Below, in pieces: positions 31,286 through 41,629 of a stretch of 64,000 nt of DNA. The notes beneath the pieces are model-generated. The model searched no databases and was not told where the DNA came from. It saw nothing but the letters and a program-made list of their open reading frames with translations. Origin of the DNA: Pararhodobacter sp. (GTDB lineage: Bacteria; Pseudomonadota; Alphaproteobacteria; Rhodobacterales; Rhodobacteraceae); NCBI GenBank assembly GCA_020832665.1, contig JAFIEG010000006.1, positions 1 to 64,000 of the forward strand, written 5' to 3'. Made by a program: the position numbers and the translations under genes. Numbering within the stretch: the stretch's first letter is position 1; each line of letters starts with the position of its first letter.

Positions 31286-31468
31286 ATGTCATTTGCCATC
31301 CCTGCCGCGCGCAGCCTGCGCATGATCTTCAACCTGGGCTTTGATCGCGTCTGGTTTGCGCTGGCCGTCGTCGCCTGCCTGTTCCTGGCCAGTTGGCTTT
31401 CCGATCAATTGTTGCAGTGGTTCGTGATCGGGCCGGGCCATCCGATCGAGAGCATTCTCGCCTCCTGA
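31286..31468 (+). CDS. Small putative membrane protein (60 aa)
   Basis: MSFAIPAARSLRMIFNLGFDRVWFALAVVACLFLASWLSDQLLQWFVIGPGHPIESILAS; one hydrophobic helix; homology unknown. Confidence 0.4.
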   Translation: MSFAIPAARSLRMIFNLGFDRVWFALAVVACLFLASWLSDQLLQWFVIGPGHPIESILAS

Positions 31469-31501
31469 TCGCGCCGCCTGCCGGTACATACCTGATTCGC
31501 C

Positions 31502-31620
31502 AGCCAGATTCGTTTGACTGCTTCACTTGCCACATGGTGGCGGGCGCTGCCCGTATCTGGCTGGCACGGGCGGGCATGCATGCCAGCGCACAGGCATCGA
31601 TCAACCGGATTTGGTATCAT
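31502..31620. repeat. Dispersed TIR-like element (family B, copy 2)
   Basis: CCAGATTCGTTTGACTG left end; ATCGATCAACCGGATTTGGTATCA right end matching copies 1 and 3. Confidence 0.6.
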
Positions 31621-31807
31621 TCATTTGCGTTTATCACCCGCCCGGTGCGCCGTCGCGGCATGGCGGCCACTTCGCCATGGAGCCGGGGTGTTGCAGCCAC
31701 GCGTCGCGCGTGCAGAAAGCGTCGCCGAGGGCTTGCATCGCTTTGACATTCGCCTCTCTTACGGCTACGCAGAACAAAACAAACAGCGGTAATAACGGGG
31801 CATTGGA

Positions 31808-34195
31808 ATGCGCAGCTTCAACCTGAATGACGAAGCATGCGGTATCGCGGGAAAGGCGGGGGCAGCGCTCTCGAAGCTGGCCATCTTCCTGCTGATAGCG
31901 GTTTTTTCGGTATCCATCGCCGCTGTCGCCGAGGCGCAAAGTTATCGTTTCACCACGGTTGCGGTCGAGGGTAACGAGAATATCGACGACGCCACGGTCG
32001 TGGGTTTTGCCAGAATCGCACGCAACCGAGCCATGAGCGCGTCGGAACTCAACGCCGCCTATCAGCGTGTCGCCAGCACCGGTTTCTTTCGCTCGGTGGA
32101 ATTCGAGCCTCGCGGCAACCGGCTGGTCATCCGTGTCGATGAGTATCCGATCATCAACCGCGTGAATTTCGAGGGCAATCGCCGCATCGACAATGACGAG
32201 CTGCGCGCGCTTGTGCAGTCGCGCGCCGGCGCTGTCTATTCGCCTGCCCAGGCCGAGGCCGACGCCACCGCCATTGCCGAAGCCTATGCCGCGCGGGGCC
32301 GGCTGGCCGCACGCATCACGCCGCGGCTGATCGAGCGTGGCGGCGGCCGCGTCGATGTCGCCTTCGAGGTGGTCGAGGGGCGCATGGTCGAGTTCCAGCG
32401 CATCAGCTTCGTGGGCAATCGCAGCTTTTCTGACCGGCGCTTGCGCAACGCCATCGAAACCGCCCAGGCCGGCTTCGCCAGCGCCTTCTTCCGGGTCGAC
32501 AATTACGATGAGGCACGCATCGCCCGCGACCGCGAGATCCTGCAGGATTTCTACCGCTCACGCGGCTATCCTGATGCACAGGTGCTCTCGGCCGTTACCG
32601 AGCTGACGCGCGAGCGCGATGGCGCCTATGTCACCTTCACCATCCGCGAAGGGCAGCAATATCGATTTGGCCGCATCGATGTGGTGTCGGAGATCGCCGA
32701 TATCGATGTCGCGCCCTATCGGGCAGAGGTCAGTGTGCGCAGCGGCTCGCTGTTCACGCCCACGCAGATGGAACGCCTGATCGAGCGGCTGGAGCGCGTG
32801 GCACAGCAAAGCGGTCAGCGCTTCGTGCGCGCCGAGCCGCGGCTGAGCCGCAACGAGCGCGACCAGACCATCGATGTGACGATGGCGCTGGTGCGCGGCG
32901 ACCGGGTGTTCATCGAGCGAATCGACATTCAGGGCAATGTCACCACGCAGGACAACGTCATTCGCCGCCAGTTCCATGTCGCCGAGGGCGATCCGCTCAA
33001 CCCACGCGAGATTCGCGAGGCGGCGGCGCGAATCCGGGCGCTGGGCTATTTCTCGCAGGTTTCCGAGCGGGTGCGCTCGGGCTCGGCCTCTGATCAGGCC
33101 GTCGTCGATGTGCAGGTCGAGGAAACCACCACCGGTTCGCTGGGCTTCGGCCTCAGCTACGGCGCCAACGAAGGGGTCGGGGGCAATCTCAGCTTTTCGG
33201 AAACGAATTTCCTGGGCCGCGGCCAGTCGGTGAGTTTCAACCTGTCCACGGTGCGCAATGCGCGCAGCCTGGATCTGTCCTTCACCGAGCCGGCCTTGAT
33301 GGACCGCAACCTCTCGCTGGGGCTGCGGCTGGGCTACAGCACCTCGACGCCAAGCGATTTTGCGCGCTTCGGCAGCCGCGTGCTGCAGTTCTCGCCCTCG
33401 ATCGGCTTTCCGCTCAGCCGCTATGGCCGGTTGTCGCTGCGCACCACGATCAAGCGCGACCAGATAACCTTCGGCGACAATGTTGATGACCTGAACCCGC
33501 CAATCTCCGACCGCATCTATCTCGATGAAGACAACAATGATGGCGGGCAGTTCAACACCGCCTCGCTGGGGCTGACTTACAGCTTCGACAACCGTCGCCG
33601 GGGCTCCAACCCCGACCGTGGATTCATCTTCCGCTTCAGCCCCGATGTGGCCGGGCCGCCGGGTGACCGCCAATGGGCGCGCGCCACGATCTTGGCGGGC
33701 TATGAGCAGCGCATCATGGGTGGTGATGTGGTGCTGCGTGCCGAGGCCGAGGCGGGCGCGGTGACCCATCGCTCGGGCCCCAGCCGCATCAATGAGCGCT
33801 TCAGTCTCAACTCCGATCAGATGCGCGGTTTCCGCCCCTATGGCATGGGGCCGCGGGGTTTCTCGATCGATGAAGACACGGGCGAGCGCATCTATAGCGA
33901 CGGCCTTGGCGGCAACTATTTCGCCGTTGCCCGTTTCGAGGCGGAATTCCCCATCGGCCTGCCGCAGGAATACAACATCAATGGCGGCCTGTTCCTTGAT
34001 GTCGGTTCGCTCTGGGGCATCGACGCACCGACCGACAATGTCGAGGATTCGCAAAGCATCCGCGCCGCCGCCGGTGTCTCGCTGTTCTGGGATTCGCCCT
34101 TCGGGCCGCTGCGCTTCAACTTCTCGCACCCGCTGCGCCGCGAAGAATATGACCGCACGCAGCGCTTCGACCTGACGCTCGCAACGCGCTTCTGA
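31808..34195 (+). CDS. bamA: Outer membrane protein assembly factor BamA
   Basis: POTRA repeats and C-terminal barrel with GPLRFNFSHPLRREEYDRTQRFDLTLATRF. Confidence 0.97.
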   Translation: MRSFNLNDEACGIAGKAGAALSKLAIFLLIAVFSVSIAAVAEAQSYRFTTVAVEGNENIDDATVVGFARIARNRAMSASELNAAYQRVASTGFFRSVEFEPRGNRLVIRVDEYPIINRVNFEGNRRIDNDELRALVQSRAGAVYSPAQAEADATAIAEAYAARGRLAARITPRLIERGGGRVDVAFEVVEGRMVEFQRISFVGNRSFSDRRLRNAIETAQAGFASAFFRVDNYDEARIARDREILQDFYRSRGYPDAQVLSAVTELTRERDGAYVTFTIREGQQYRFGRIDVVSEIADIDVAPYRAEVSVRSGSLFTPTQMERLIERLERVAQQSGQRFVRAEPRLSRNERDQTIDVTMALVRGDRVFIERIDIQGNVTTQDNVIRRQFHVAEGDPLNPREIREAAARIRALGYFSQVSERVRSGSASDQAVVDVQVEETTTGSLGFGLSYGANEGVGGNLSFSETNFLGRGQSVSFNLSTVRNARSLDLSFTEPALMDRNLSLGLRLGYSTSTPSDFARFGSRVLQFSPSIGFPLSRYGRLSLRTTIKRDQITFGDNVDDLNPPISDRIYLDEDNNDGGQFNTASLGLTYSFDNRRRGSNPDRGFIFRFSPDVAGPPGDRQWARATILAGYEQRIMGGDVVLRAEAEAGAVTHRSGPSRINERFSLNSDQMRGFRPYGMGPRGFSIDEDTGERIYSDGLGGNYFAVARFEAEFPIGLPQEYNINGGLFLDVGSLWGIDAPTDNVEDSQSIRAAAGVSLFWDSPFGPLRFNFSHPLRREEYDRTQRFDLTLATRF

Positions 34196-34818
34196 TGGCG
34201 GGCCGGCTGCGGCTGGTGTTTCTGGCGGGCGCGCTGGCCATCGCGGCCAGCGCGCTGGGGCGGGCGGGGGGTGGGGGTTTTGTGGGGGGGGGGGGGGTTG
34301 CGGCCGGGCCCCCCGCGCTGGCGGTTCCCGCACCGGCTCAGGCACAAAGCCTGCCTGTGCGCCTGCTCGACGAAGACAGGCTGCTGCGCGAATCCGAGTT
34401 GGGGCGCCTCGTGCTTGAACGCGTCCGCGCCGCCGAGCAGGCGCTGGAAGAGGAAAACCGCCGCATCGCCGATCAGCTTGCCGCCGAAGAGCAGGAACTG
34501 ACCGACGCGCGCGCCGAGTTGTCGCCCGAGGAATTTCGCGCCCGCGCCGATGCCTTCGACCTGCGCGTCGAGGAAATCCGCGCCGAGCGCGCGCAGCGCA
34601 ACGAGGAGCTGACGCGCTTTTCCGAGGGCGAGGTGCAGCGTTTCTTCGATGTGGCCTTTCCCGTGGTTGTCGATCTGATGAATGACGAGGGCGTGGTTGC
34701 CATCCTTCAACCCGAGGCGGTGATCGTGGCGCTGGAAGCCTTTGACATCACCGGCGAGGCCGTCGCCCGGCTCGATTTTTTGTGGCGGGAGGCCACGTAT
34801 GAGGGCGACTTTCCCTAA
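34195..34818 (+). CDS. skp: OmpH/Skp family periplasmic chaperone with G-rich insertion in signal peptide
   Basis: Coiled-coil OmpH-like (AEQALEEENRRIADQLAAEEQELTDARAELSPEEFRARADAFDLRVEEIRAE); position after bamA. Confidence 0.85.
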   Translation: MAGRLRLVFLAGALAIAASALGRAGGGGFVGGGGVAAGPPALAVPAPAQAQSLPVRLLDEDRLLRESELGRLVLERVRAAEQALEEENRRIADQLAAEEQELTDARAELSPEEFRARADAFDLRVEEIRAERAQRNEELTRFSEGEVQRFFDVAFPVVVDLMNDEGVVAILQPEAVIVALEAFDITGEAVARLDFLWREATYEGDFP

Positions 34819-35060
34819 ACCCCCTAAGAGCCGGTAATCGCGGCACCGGCCGATCCGCCGCCGGAAGCGGCGGAAGACTGAATCGCTTCCTCCCGAACGG
34901 ATTGACATGAGCGCTGCCGCCGCCTTGGGCAGGAACCGTCGCAACACCAGCCGCGCCCTCCAGCCGTTCGCGCCGCCTTGTCGGCAATGGGCATTGTTGC
35001 TAGTGCTTTGACATGTCTGGGGCGCTTCTTGTCGCGCGCCCCTCTGTACTGGAGATTTCG

Positions 35061-35546
35061 ATGCCCGATTCCGCCCCCCAGAGCGACTGGTCTGCAACCA
35101 CCGACGCCGATCTGGCGCTTATCCAGCGTATCATTCCGCATCGCTACCCGTTCCTGCTTATCGACAAGGTGCGCGATATCCGGTTGAGCCAGCGTGCGAT
35201 TGGGGTCAAGAACGTCACCTTCAATGAACCGCATTTCCAGGGCCATTTCCCCGGCGCGCCGATCATGCCGGGTGTGACGATCATCGAGGCGATGGCGCAG
35301 ACATCGGCGGTGCTGGTGGGCCTGACGCTCGATCTCGTGGACAAGAACACGCTGGTTTATTTCATGGGAATCGACAAGGCGCGCTTTCGGCGCAAGGTGG
35401 TGCCGGGCGATGTGCTTGAGCTTGAGGTCACGGTGCAGCGCGGCTCGACGCGGATCTGGAAATTCGCCGGCGTGGGCCGTGTCGATGGCGAAATCGCCGC
35501 CGAGGCCGAGTTCATGGCGATGATCGATCACGAAGGCCGGGGCTGA
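35061..35546 (+). CDS. fabZ: 3-hydroxyacyl-ACP dehydratase FabZ
   Basis: [34 protein letters not shown]. Confidence 0.97.
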   Translation: MPDSAPQSDWSATTDADLALIQRIIPHRYPFLLIDKVRDIRLSQRAIGVKNVTFNEPHFQGHFPGAPIMPGVTIIEAMAQTSAVLVGLTLDLVDKNTLVYFMGIDKARFRRKVVPGDVLELEVTVQRGSTRIWKFAGVGRVDGEIAAEAEFMAMIDHEGRG

Positions 35547-35552
35547 CCGGGC

Positions 35553-36350
35553 ATGGCGGTTCACGCCTCGGCGAAAGTGCATCCGACAGCGATTGTCGAA
35601 GAGGGCGCGGTTATAGGCCCTGATTGCCGCGTCGGCGCCTTTGCCGTCATCGGCCCCGAAGTGGTGCTGGCTGCCGGGGTCGAGGTGAAACCGCATGCCG
35701 TTATTACCGGCTGGACCGAGGTTGGCGAGGGAACGGTGGTGTTTTCCTTCGCCTGCGTGGGCGAGGTGCCGCAGGATCTGAAATTCGCAGGTGAACGCAC
35801 ACGGCTGGTGATCGGCGCGCGCTGCCGCATTCGCGAGGGCGCGACGCTCAACACCGGCACCGCCGGCGGCGGCGGTGTCACGCGTGTGGGCGATGAGTGT
35901 CTGTTCATGACCGGCGCCCATGTAGGCCATGACGCGCAGATCGGCAATCGCGTGATCATGGCCAACCAGGCGGCGGTCGCCGGGCATTGCGTCATTGGCG
36001 ATGACGTGATCATCGGCGGGCTTTCGGGCATCCACCAGTTCGTGCGCATCGGGCGCGGCGCCATCATCGGGGCGGTGACGATGGTTACCAATGATGTCAT
36101 GCCGCATGGCCTGGTGCAGGCACCGCGCGGGGCGCTTGAGGGGCTCAACCTTGTCGGCCTCAAGCGCCGCGGCGTGCCGCGCACCGAATTGACCGCGCTG
36201 CGCGCGGCCTATCAGATGCTGGCCCAGGGCGAGGGCAGTTTCACCGATCGCGCCCGCCGCCTGGCCGAGGAAACCGAGAGCGAGCATGTGCGCGAAATCA
36301 CCGATTTCATCCTTGGCGCCACCGATCGTTCGTTCCTGACGCCGCAATGA
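35553..36350 (+). CDS. lpxA: Acyl-ACP--UDP-N-acetylglucosamine O-acyltransferase
   Basis: Hexapeptide repeats; HPTAIVEEGAVIGPDC, GHDAQIGNRVIMANQAAVAGHC. Confidence 0.97.
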   Translation: MAVHASAKVHPTAIVEEGAVIGPDCRVGAFAVIGPEVVLAAGVEVKPHAVITGWTEVGEGTVVFSFACVGEVPQDLKFAGERTRLVIGARCRIREGATLNTGTAGGGGVTRVGDECLFMTGAHVGHDAQIGNRVIMANQAAVAGHCVIGDDVIIGGLSGIHQFVRIGRGAIIGAVTMVTNDVMPHGLVQAPRGALEGLNLVGLKRRGVPRTELTALRAAYQMLAQGEGSFTDRARRLAEETESEHVREITDFILGATDRSFLTPQ

Positions 36351-37150
36351 CCCGGCTGGCCATCATCGCCGGTCAGGGCAGGCTGCCCGCCGAGATCGCG
36401 CAGGAATCCGCCGAGCCGCCGCTGGTCTGCGCTCTGGAGGGGGCGGCGCCAGCGGGGCTTGGCGTGGACCGGCGCTTTCGCTTCGAGCGGCTGTCGCCCT
36501 TTCTGCGCGCGCTGGCAGATGATGGCGTGGGCGCGGTGGTGCTGGCCGGCGCCATGCAGCGCCCGGCGCTGGACCCGGCGCTGTTCGACCCGGCCACCGC
36601 ATCGCTCATGCCGCAATTGCTGCCGGCCATGCAGCAGGGCGACGATGCGCTGTTGCGCGCCATCATCGCCGTGATCGAGGATCACGGGCTGGCGGTGCTG
36701 GGGCTGGCCGAGGTGGCGCCCGGGCTTCTGGCGGGCGAAGGGGTGATGGGAATGCGCGCGCCGGATAAGGGCGAACAGGCCGACGCCGCGCGCGGCGTGG
36801 CATTGCTCGACATGCTGGCGCCAGCCGATATCGGGCAGGGTTGCGTGGTGGCTGCCGGCCTTTGCCTGGGCATTGAGACGCTTTACGGCACCGATGCCAT
36901 GCTCGCCTTCGTCGCCGGCAACCGTCAGGCGCGCCACCCGCAAATGGGCGGCGTCTTCGTCAAGCGCGCCAAGACCGGGCAGGAACGGCGCGTCGATCTG
37001 CCCGCCATCGGCCCTGAAACGGTTGCGGCGGCGCAGGCGGCGGCGCTGAGCGGCATCGCCGTGCAGGCAGGGCAGGTGGTGGTTCTGGAACGCAGCGAAA
37101 CCGTGGAGCGGGCAGACGCCGCCGGCATCGCGCTGTGGTCGGTGCCGTGA
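36347..37150 (+). CDS. lpxI: UDP-2,3-diacylglucosamine diphosphatase LpxI
   Basis: LAIIAGQGRLPAEIAQ, DLPAIGPETV; position between lpxA and lpxB. Confidence 0.93.
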   Translation: MTRLAIIAGQGRLPAEIAQESAEPPLVCALEGAAPAGLGVDRRFRFERLSPFLRALADDGVGAVVLAGAMQRPALDPALFDPATASLMPQLLPAMQQGDDALLRAIIAVIEDHGLAVLGLAEVAPGLLAGEGVMGMRAPDKGEQADAARGVALLDMLAPADIGQGCVVAAGLCLGIETLYGTDAMLAFVAGNRQARHPQMGGVFVKRAKTGQERRVDLPAIGPETVAAAQAAALSGIAVQAGQVVVLERSETVERADAAGIALWSVP

Positions 37151-38352
37151 ACATCTTCCTGATCGCGGGCGAGCCCTCGGGCGACCGGCTCGGCGGGGCG
37201 CTTATGGATGGGCTCAAGGAATTGGAACCGGGTTGCCGCTTTCAGGGCGTGGGCGGGCCCGAGATGGCGGCGCAGGGGCTGGCCAGCCAGTTTCCGATGG
37301 AAGAGCTTTCGGTGATGGGGCTGGCCGAGGTGCTGCCGCGCTATTTTGCGCTCAACCGCCGCATTGCCCAGACCGCCGATGCCATCATCGCCGCGCGCCC
37401 CGATGTGGTGATCACCATCGACAGCCCGGATTTCTGTCTGCGCGTGCTCGCGCGCGTGCGCGCCGCGCGCCCTGATCAGCCGACGGTGCATTATGTCGCG
37501 CCCTCGGTCTGGGCATGGCGGCCGGGGCGGGCGGCGCGGATGGCGCCGCTTGTCGATCATGTTCTGGCGCTGCTGCCCTTTGAGCCGCCGCATATGGAAG
37601 CCGCCGGCATGAGCTGCGAATTCGTCGGCCATCCGGTGGTGGCCGAGAAGCTGGCCAGCACCGGCCAGGCGCTGGATTTCCGCGCCCGCCATGGCATCGA
37701 TGCCGCGCCGATGGTGCTGGTGCTGCCCGGCTCGCGCAAGGGCGAGGTCGAGCGGCTGGCGCCGCGCTTTGGCGAGGCGCTGCGCCGGGCGCTGGCGGCG
37801 CATCCGGCGGCGCGCGTGGTGGTGCCGGCGGTGGCATCGCAGGCGGCGCGGCTTCGTGAACTTGCTGCCGGCTGGCCCGGCAAGCCGCTGGTGCTGGATG
37901 CCGGTGAGGTGCCGCAAGAGGAGAAGCGCGCCGCCTTTGCCGCGGCGGATGTGGCGCTGGCGGCCTCGGGCACGGTGTCGCTGGAGCTGGCGGCGAACGC
38001 AGTGCCGATGGTGATCGCCTATGATTTCAACCCGCTGACCCGCGCGCTGATGAAGCGGCTGGCGCTGGTCGATACGGTGACACTGGTCAACCTCGTCAGC
38101 CAGACGCGGGCAATCCCCGAATGCATCCTGCATGATTGCCAGCCCGGCCCCATCGCTGCGGCGCTGTCGCGGCTGATGGCGGACAGCGCCGCACGCGAGG
38201 CACAGCTGCAGGCCATGGCGCAGACCATGGAGCTTCTGGGCCGCGGTGGCGAGGCGCCGGGGCTACGCGCGGCGCGCTCGGTCCTGCGTTTCCTTGCCAG
38301 GCGGGGCGAAACAGGGCAGTCTGGGGGCAGCAACACCAGTTCGGGAGATTGA
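37147..38352 (+). CDS. lpxB: Lipid-A-disaccharide synthase (GTG start)
   Basis: IFLIAGEPSGDRLGGALM, GVGGPEMAAQGL, HYVAPSVWAWRPGRA. Confidence 0.96.
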   Translation: MNIFLIAGEPSGDRLGGALMDGLKELEPGCRFQGVGGPEMAAQGLASQFPMEELSVMGLAEVLPRYFALNRRIAQTADAIIAARPDVVITIDSPDFCLRVLARVRAARPDQPTVHYVAPSVWAWRPGRAARMAPLVDHVLALLPFEPPHMEAAGMSCEFVGHPVVAEKLASTGQALDFRARHGIDAAPMVLVLPGSRKGEVERLAPRFGEALRRALAAHPAARVVVPAVASQAARLRELAAGWPGKPLVLDAGEVPQEEKRAAFAAADVALAASGTVSLELAANAVPMVIAYDFNPLTRALMKRLALVDTVTLVNLVSQTRAIPECILHDCQPGPIAAALSRLMADSAAREAQLQAMAQTMELLGRGGEAPGLRAARSVLRFLARRGETGQSGGSNTSSGD

Positions 38353-38353
38353 C

Positions 38354-38698
38354 ATGAACCTTTCCAGATACTGCTCGCTTTCGCTCGCGGCCGTGGCGGC
38401 GGTGCTGTTCATGGCGCCCGCCCTCGCCAACGGCTATTCCGACGAGTCCGAATCCGAGCCCGAGTCCCAGCCGGCGGCGGCGGTCGAGAACGAAATCCTG
38501 GGCGATGTCGAGCGCGGCGAGATGGCCTATGCGGAAGACTGCGCCAGCTGCCACCGGACCCCGGCGCGCTTCATGGCCAATGTCCCGGGCGAATACGACG
38601 CCGCGCGCGCGGAATGGCTGGAAGAGTTCCTGCCCGAACACTACGCCCCCGACGCGCAGGCCCGCGCCGACATCATTGCCTGGCTGCTGGCTGACTGA
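38354..38698 (+). CDS. Small periplasmic c-type cytochrome
   Basis: Signal peptide and CASCH haem-binding motif. Confidence 0.8.
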   Translation: MNLSRYCSLSLAAVAAVLFMAPALANGYSDESESEPESQPAAAVENEILGDVERGEMAYAEDCASCHRTPARFMANVPGEYDAARAEWLEEFLPEHYAPDAQARADIIAWLLAD

Positions 38699-38765
38699 AC
38701 AGGCTTCGGCGCGGCTTGCCAGATGCCCGCCTTCGGCGTGGCGGGGAAGGGCGCGCCCGATACCC

Positions 38766-38829
38766 CTTCATCTTGCCCCAAATACGCCGGGGGGAGTCCG
38801 CGAATCGGGCGGGGGGCAGCGCCCCCCCC
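38766..38829 (+). repeat. Repeat family A, copy 5
   Basis: CTTCATCTTGCCCCAAATACGCCGGGGGGAGTCCGCGAATCGGGCGGGGGGCAGCGCCCCCCC. Confidence 0.85.
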
Positions 38830-38857
38830 TGAGCGCCCCCCGGTGTGCGCCCCATGC

Positions 38858-40303
38858 TCAGCGCAGTGTAAACACCACCGCCAGCACCAGCACGGCAGCG
38901 CCGATCAGGCGGAAGCGGCGCAGGATCTGGCGGTCCTTCTGCGCGCCGGCCTTTTCGTCATAGTCGAAGCGTTCGTAATGGATCAGATCCAGCGGCACGC
39001 CCAGCGCGTGCAGCCCGTCGGCGGCAGCCGTGGTCATGCCGCCGGGTCCGCAGATCAGCGCGCCGCAGCGTGCCGGGTCCAGCCCTTCCAGCGCCTCGCT
39101 CAGATGCGCTTCGCTGACCGGCCCGTGGCGCAGATCCTCACGCCCCGCCGGGTTGTCGGCCAGCATGATCGCCCTTGCCCCCAGTGCCTTCAGCGGCGGG
39201 TCCAGCAGCGCCGGATCGAGCAGCGCTTCGGCATTTCGCGCGGCGTAGATCAGCCGCACCGGGCGTTTCTCGCCGCGCTCGGCCAGGTCCTCAAGGATGC
39301 CCAGCATTGGCGCGATGCCCACCCCGCCGGCGACCATCACCAGTGCCTCGGCGCCTTGCAGGTGATCGGCGGTGAAATTGCCATGCGGCCCGTCAAAGCC
39401 CACGCGCCGGCCGATGGGCAGCGTGCCGATCTTGCCGGTGAAATCGCCCGCCTCGGCGATCAGGAGCCGCAGCCGCCGCCCGTCGCGCGGAGACGAGGCG
39501 ATCGAAAACGGGTGGTCGAACCAGATCGGCCAGCGCTTCTGCACCGCCGCCAGCCAGCCGAACTGCCCGGCGCGAAAGCGCAGCGCCTGCCCGCTGCCGC
39601 TTTCAAGCACCAGCTCCCACAGCCTTGTCGCGCGCGGGCGCAGCTCGGCCACGCGCCAGCCATAGCGATAGAGATCGACGAGATGGCGCAGATAGACCGC
39701 CAGCATCGGCAGCACCACGCCCGCGCCCAGCGCGATCCAGAACACGCGCGAGGGGGTCTCAAAGGCATAGCTGCCACGTTCGAGTATGTGTTTCAGCGTA
39801 AAGCCCACCACCCCCAGCGCCATGGCGGCGTGCAGCGCGCGAAAGGCTTCATAGGGCAGGGGCAGCCGCTCGCGCCAGATCGCCAGCGGCACCATGGCCA
39901 GCGCCAGCCCCAGCGCGATCACCCCGTCGCGCAGCCCCGGCGCGTTGAGCATCCGCCACAGCCGGGTGAGGCTGCGCATCGGGTCTGACAGGTCAATCGG
40001 GCCGGCCAGCGCCAGCACATGCAGCGCCGCCAGCGCCAGCGCGAGAGGCGCGGCCCAGCGGTGAAAGCCCATGGTGGTGTCGATGCCGATACGCTCTGAC
40101 AGAATCCGGAAGCGCCCCGAGCTGACCAGTTGCAGAAGCATCATCACCGCGCCCGCGATGCCCGCCCCGGCTGCCGCCTCTTGCCAGGCATTGCCCGGCG
40201 GCACGTCCGAGATTGCGGCCAGAACCAGCGGCAGGGCCACCAGCGCGCCGTAGAATAGCGCCAGCGCCCAGCCGGGCAGGGCGAAGGGTCTGTTGGTGCT
40301 CAT
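38858..40303 (-). CDS. Ferric-reductase-like membrane flavoprotein (FAD/NAD(P)-binding)
   Basis: N-terminal TM region, HPFSIASSPRDG, VAGGVGIAPMLGILEDL, CGPGGMTTA. Confidence 0.83.
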   Translation of the reverse strand: MSTNRPFALPGWALALFYGALVALPLVLAAISDVPPGNAWQEAAAGAGIAGAVMMLLQLVSSGRFRILSERIGIDTTMGFHRWAAPLALALAALHVLALAGPIDLSDPMRSLTRLWRMLNAPGLRDGVIALGLALAMVPLAIWRERLPLPYEAFRALHAAMALGVVGFTLKHILERGSYAFETPSRVFWIALGAGVVLPMLAVYLRHLVDLYRYGWRVAELRPRATRLWELVLESGSGQALRFRAGQFGWLAAVQKRWPIWFDHPFSIASSPRDGRRLRLLIAEAGDFTGKIGTLPIGRRVGFDGPHGNFTADHLQGAEALVMVAGGVGIAPMLGILEDLAERGEKRPVRLIYAARNAEALLDPALLDPPLKALGARAIMLADNPAGREDLRHGPVSEAHLSEALEGLDPARCGALICGPGGMTTAAADGLHALGVPLDLIHYERFDYDEKAGAQKDRQILRRFRLIGAAVLVLAVVFTLR

Positions 40304-40346
40304 GCCGGCAGGATGGCATGGTGGGATGGTGGGAACAAGGCTGCCC

Positions 40347-41483
40347 TCAGCCGCGCCAGATCCAGCCGCCGCCGAATACCCGCGTGCCGCCGTTCTCGTA
40401 GAACACGCAAGCCTGGCCGGGGCTGACCCCTTCTTCGGCCGCCAGCAATTCCACCTCGGCCGTGTCGGGGCCGGTGGGTCGCACCAGCGCCTTGGCCGGC
40501 GGGCGGGTCGAGCGGATGCGCACCGACAGCGACCATTCCGCCCGGCTGTCGAAGGGGGCATCGCCCAGCCAGTTGATCTCGCGCACCGGCACGATGCGGG
40601 TGGACAGCGCCTCCTTCGGCCCCACCACCACGCGCCGCACCTCGGGGTCGAGCTTGACCACATAGAGCGGCTCGCTCAGCCCCCCGATACCCAGCCCGCG
40701 ACGCTGGCCGATGGTGTAATTGATCACCCCGCCATGCCGACCCAGCACGCGCCCTTCCATATCGACGATCTCGCCGGGATCGGCGGCGCCGGGGCGCAGC
40801 TTCTCGATCACCGCGGCGTAATTGCCGTTGGGCACGAAGCAGATATCCTGGCTGTCGGGCTTGTCGGCCACCGCCAGCCCGTGGCGCGCCGCCAGCGCGC
40901 GGGTCTCGGCCTTGGTCTTCAGATGGCCCAGCGGAAAGCGCAGATAATCCAGCTGTGCGCGCGTGGTGGAGAACAGGAAATAGGACTGATCGCGCGCCGG
41001 GTCGGCGGCCATGTGCAGCTCTGCCCCCGCCGCGCCCATCCGGCGCTGGATGTAATGACCGGTGGCCATGCAGTCGGCCTCGAGATCGCGCGCGGTTTCC
41101 AGCAGATCGCGAAATTTCACCCGCTCGTTGCAGCGAATGCAGGGCACCGGCGTGGCCCCGGCCAGATAGGCATCGGCGAATTCGTCGATCACCGCCTCGC
41201 GAAAGGTGTTCTCGTAATCCAGCACGTAATGGGGAAAGCCCATCTCTTCGGCCACGCGGCGGGCATCATGGATGTCTCGGCCCGCACAGCAGGCGCCCTT
41301 CTTCGCCAGCGCAGCGCCGTGATCGTATAGCTGCAAGGTGACGCCGATGACGTCATAGCCCTCGCTTGCCAGCTCTGCCGCCACCACCGACGAGTCCACC
41401 CCGCCCGACATGGCCACCACCACGCGGGTCTCGGAAGGGGGCTTGGCAAAGCCAAGTGAGTTCACGGCCAGATCGCGCGGCAT
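40347..41483 (-). CDS. mnmA: tRNA-specific 2-thiouridylase MnmA
   Basis: [18 protein letters not shown]-loop, [28 protein letters not shown]. Confidence 0.97.
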   Translation of the reverse strand: MPRDLAVNSLGFAKPPSETRVVVAMSGGVDSSVVAAELASEGYDVIGVTLQLYDHGAALAKKGACCAGRDIHDARRVAEEMGFPHYVLDYENTFREAVIDEFADAYLAGATPVPCIRCNERVKFRDLLETARDLEADCMATGHYIQRRMGAAGAELHMAADPARDQSYFLFSTTRAQLDYLRFPLGHLKTKAETRALAARHGLAVADKPDSQDICFVPNGNYAAVIEKLRPGAADPGEIVDMEGRVLGRHGGVINYTIGQRRGLGIGGLSEPLYVVKLDPEVRRVVVGPKEALSTRIVPVREINWLGDAPFDSRAEWSLSVRIRSTRPPAKALVRPTGPDTAEVELLAAEEGVSPGQACVFYENGGTRVFGGGWIWRG

Positions 41484-41629
41484 GGGGGCTCCGGAAGGAT
41501 GGAAGGGGCGTAACTCGCAAAATATAGGAAAATGCTTTGCACTCTCAAGTCCCCTGGCGGGGCTTCCTCAATGGCTCGTTAAGCCTGGTTTGTCACCCTG
41601 CCGGCGGGATGAAGGAAAGGGTGAGAGCC

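Noticed and set aside
34824-36347. 507-aa minus-strand ORF
   Set aside because: Antisense shadow of fabZ/lpxA.
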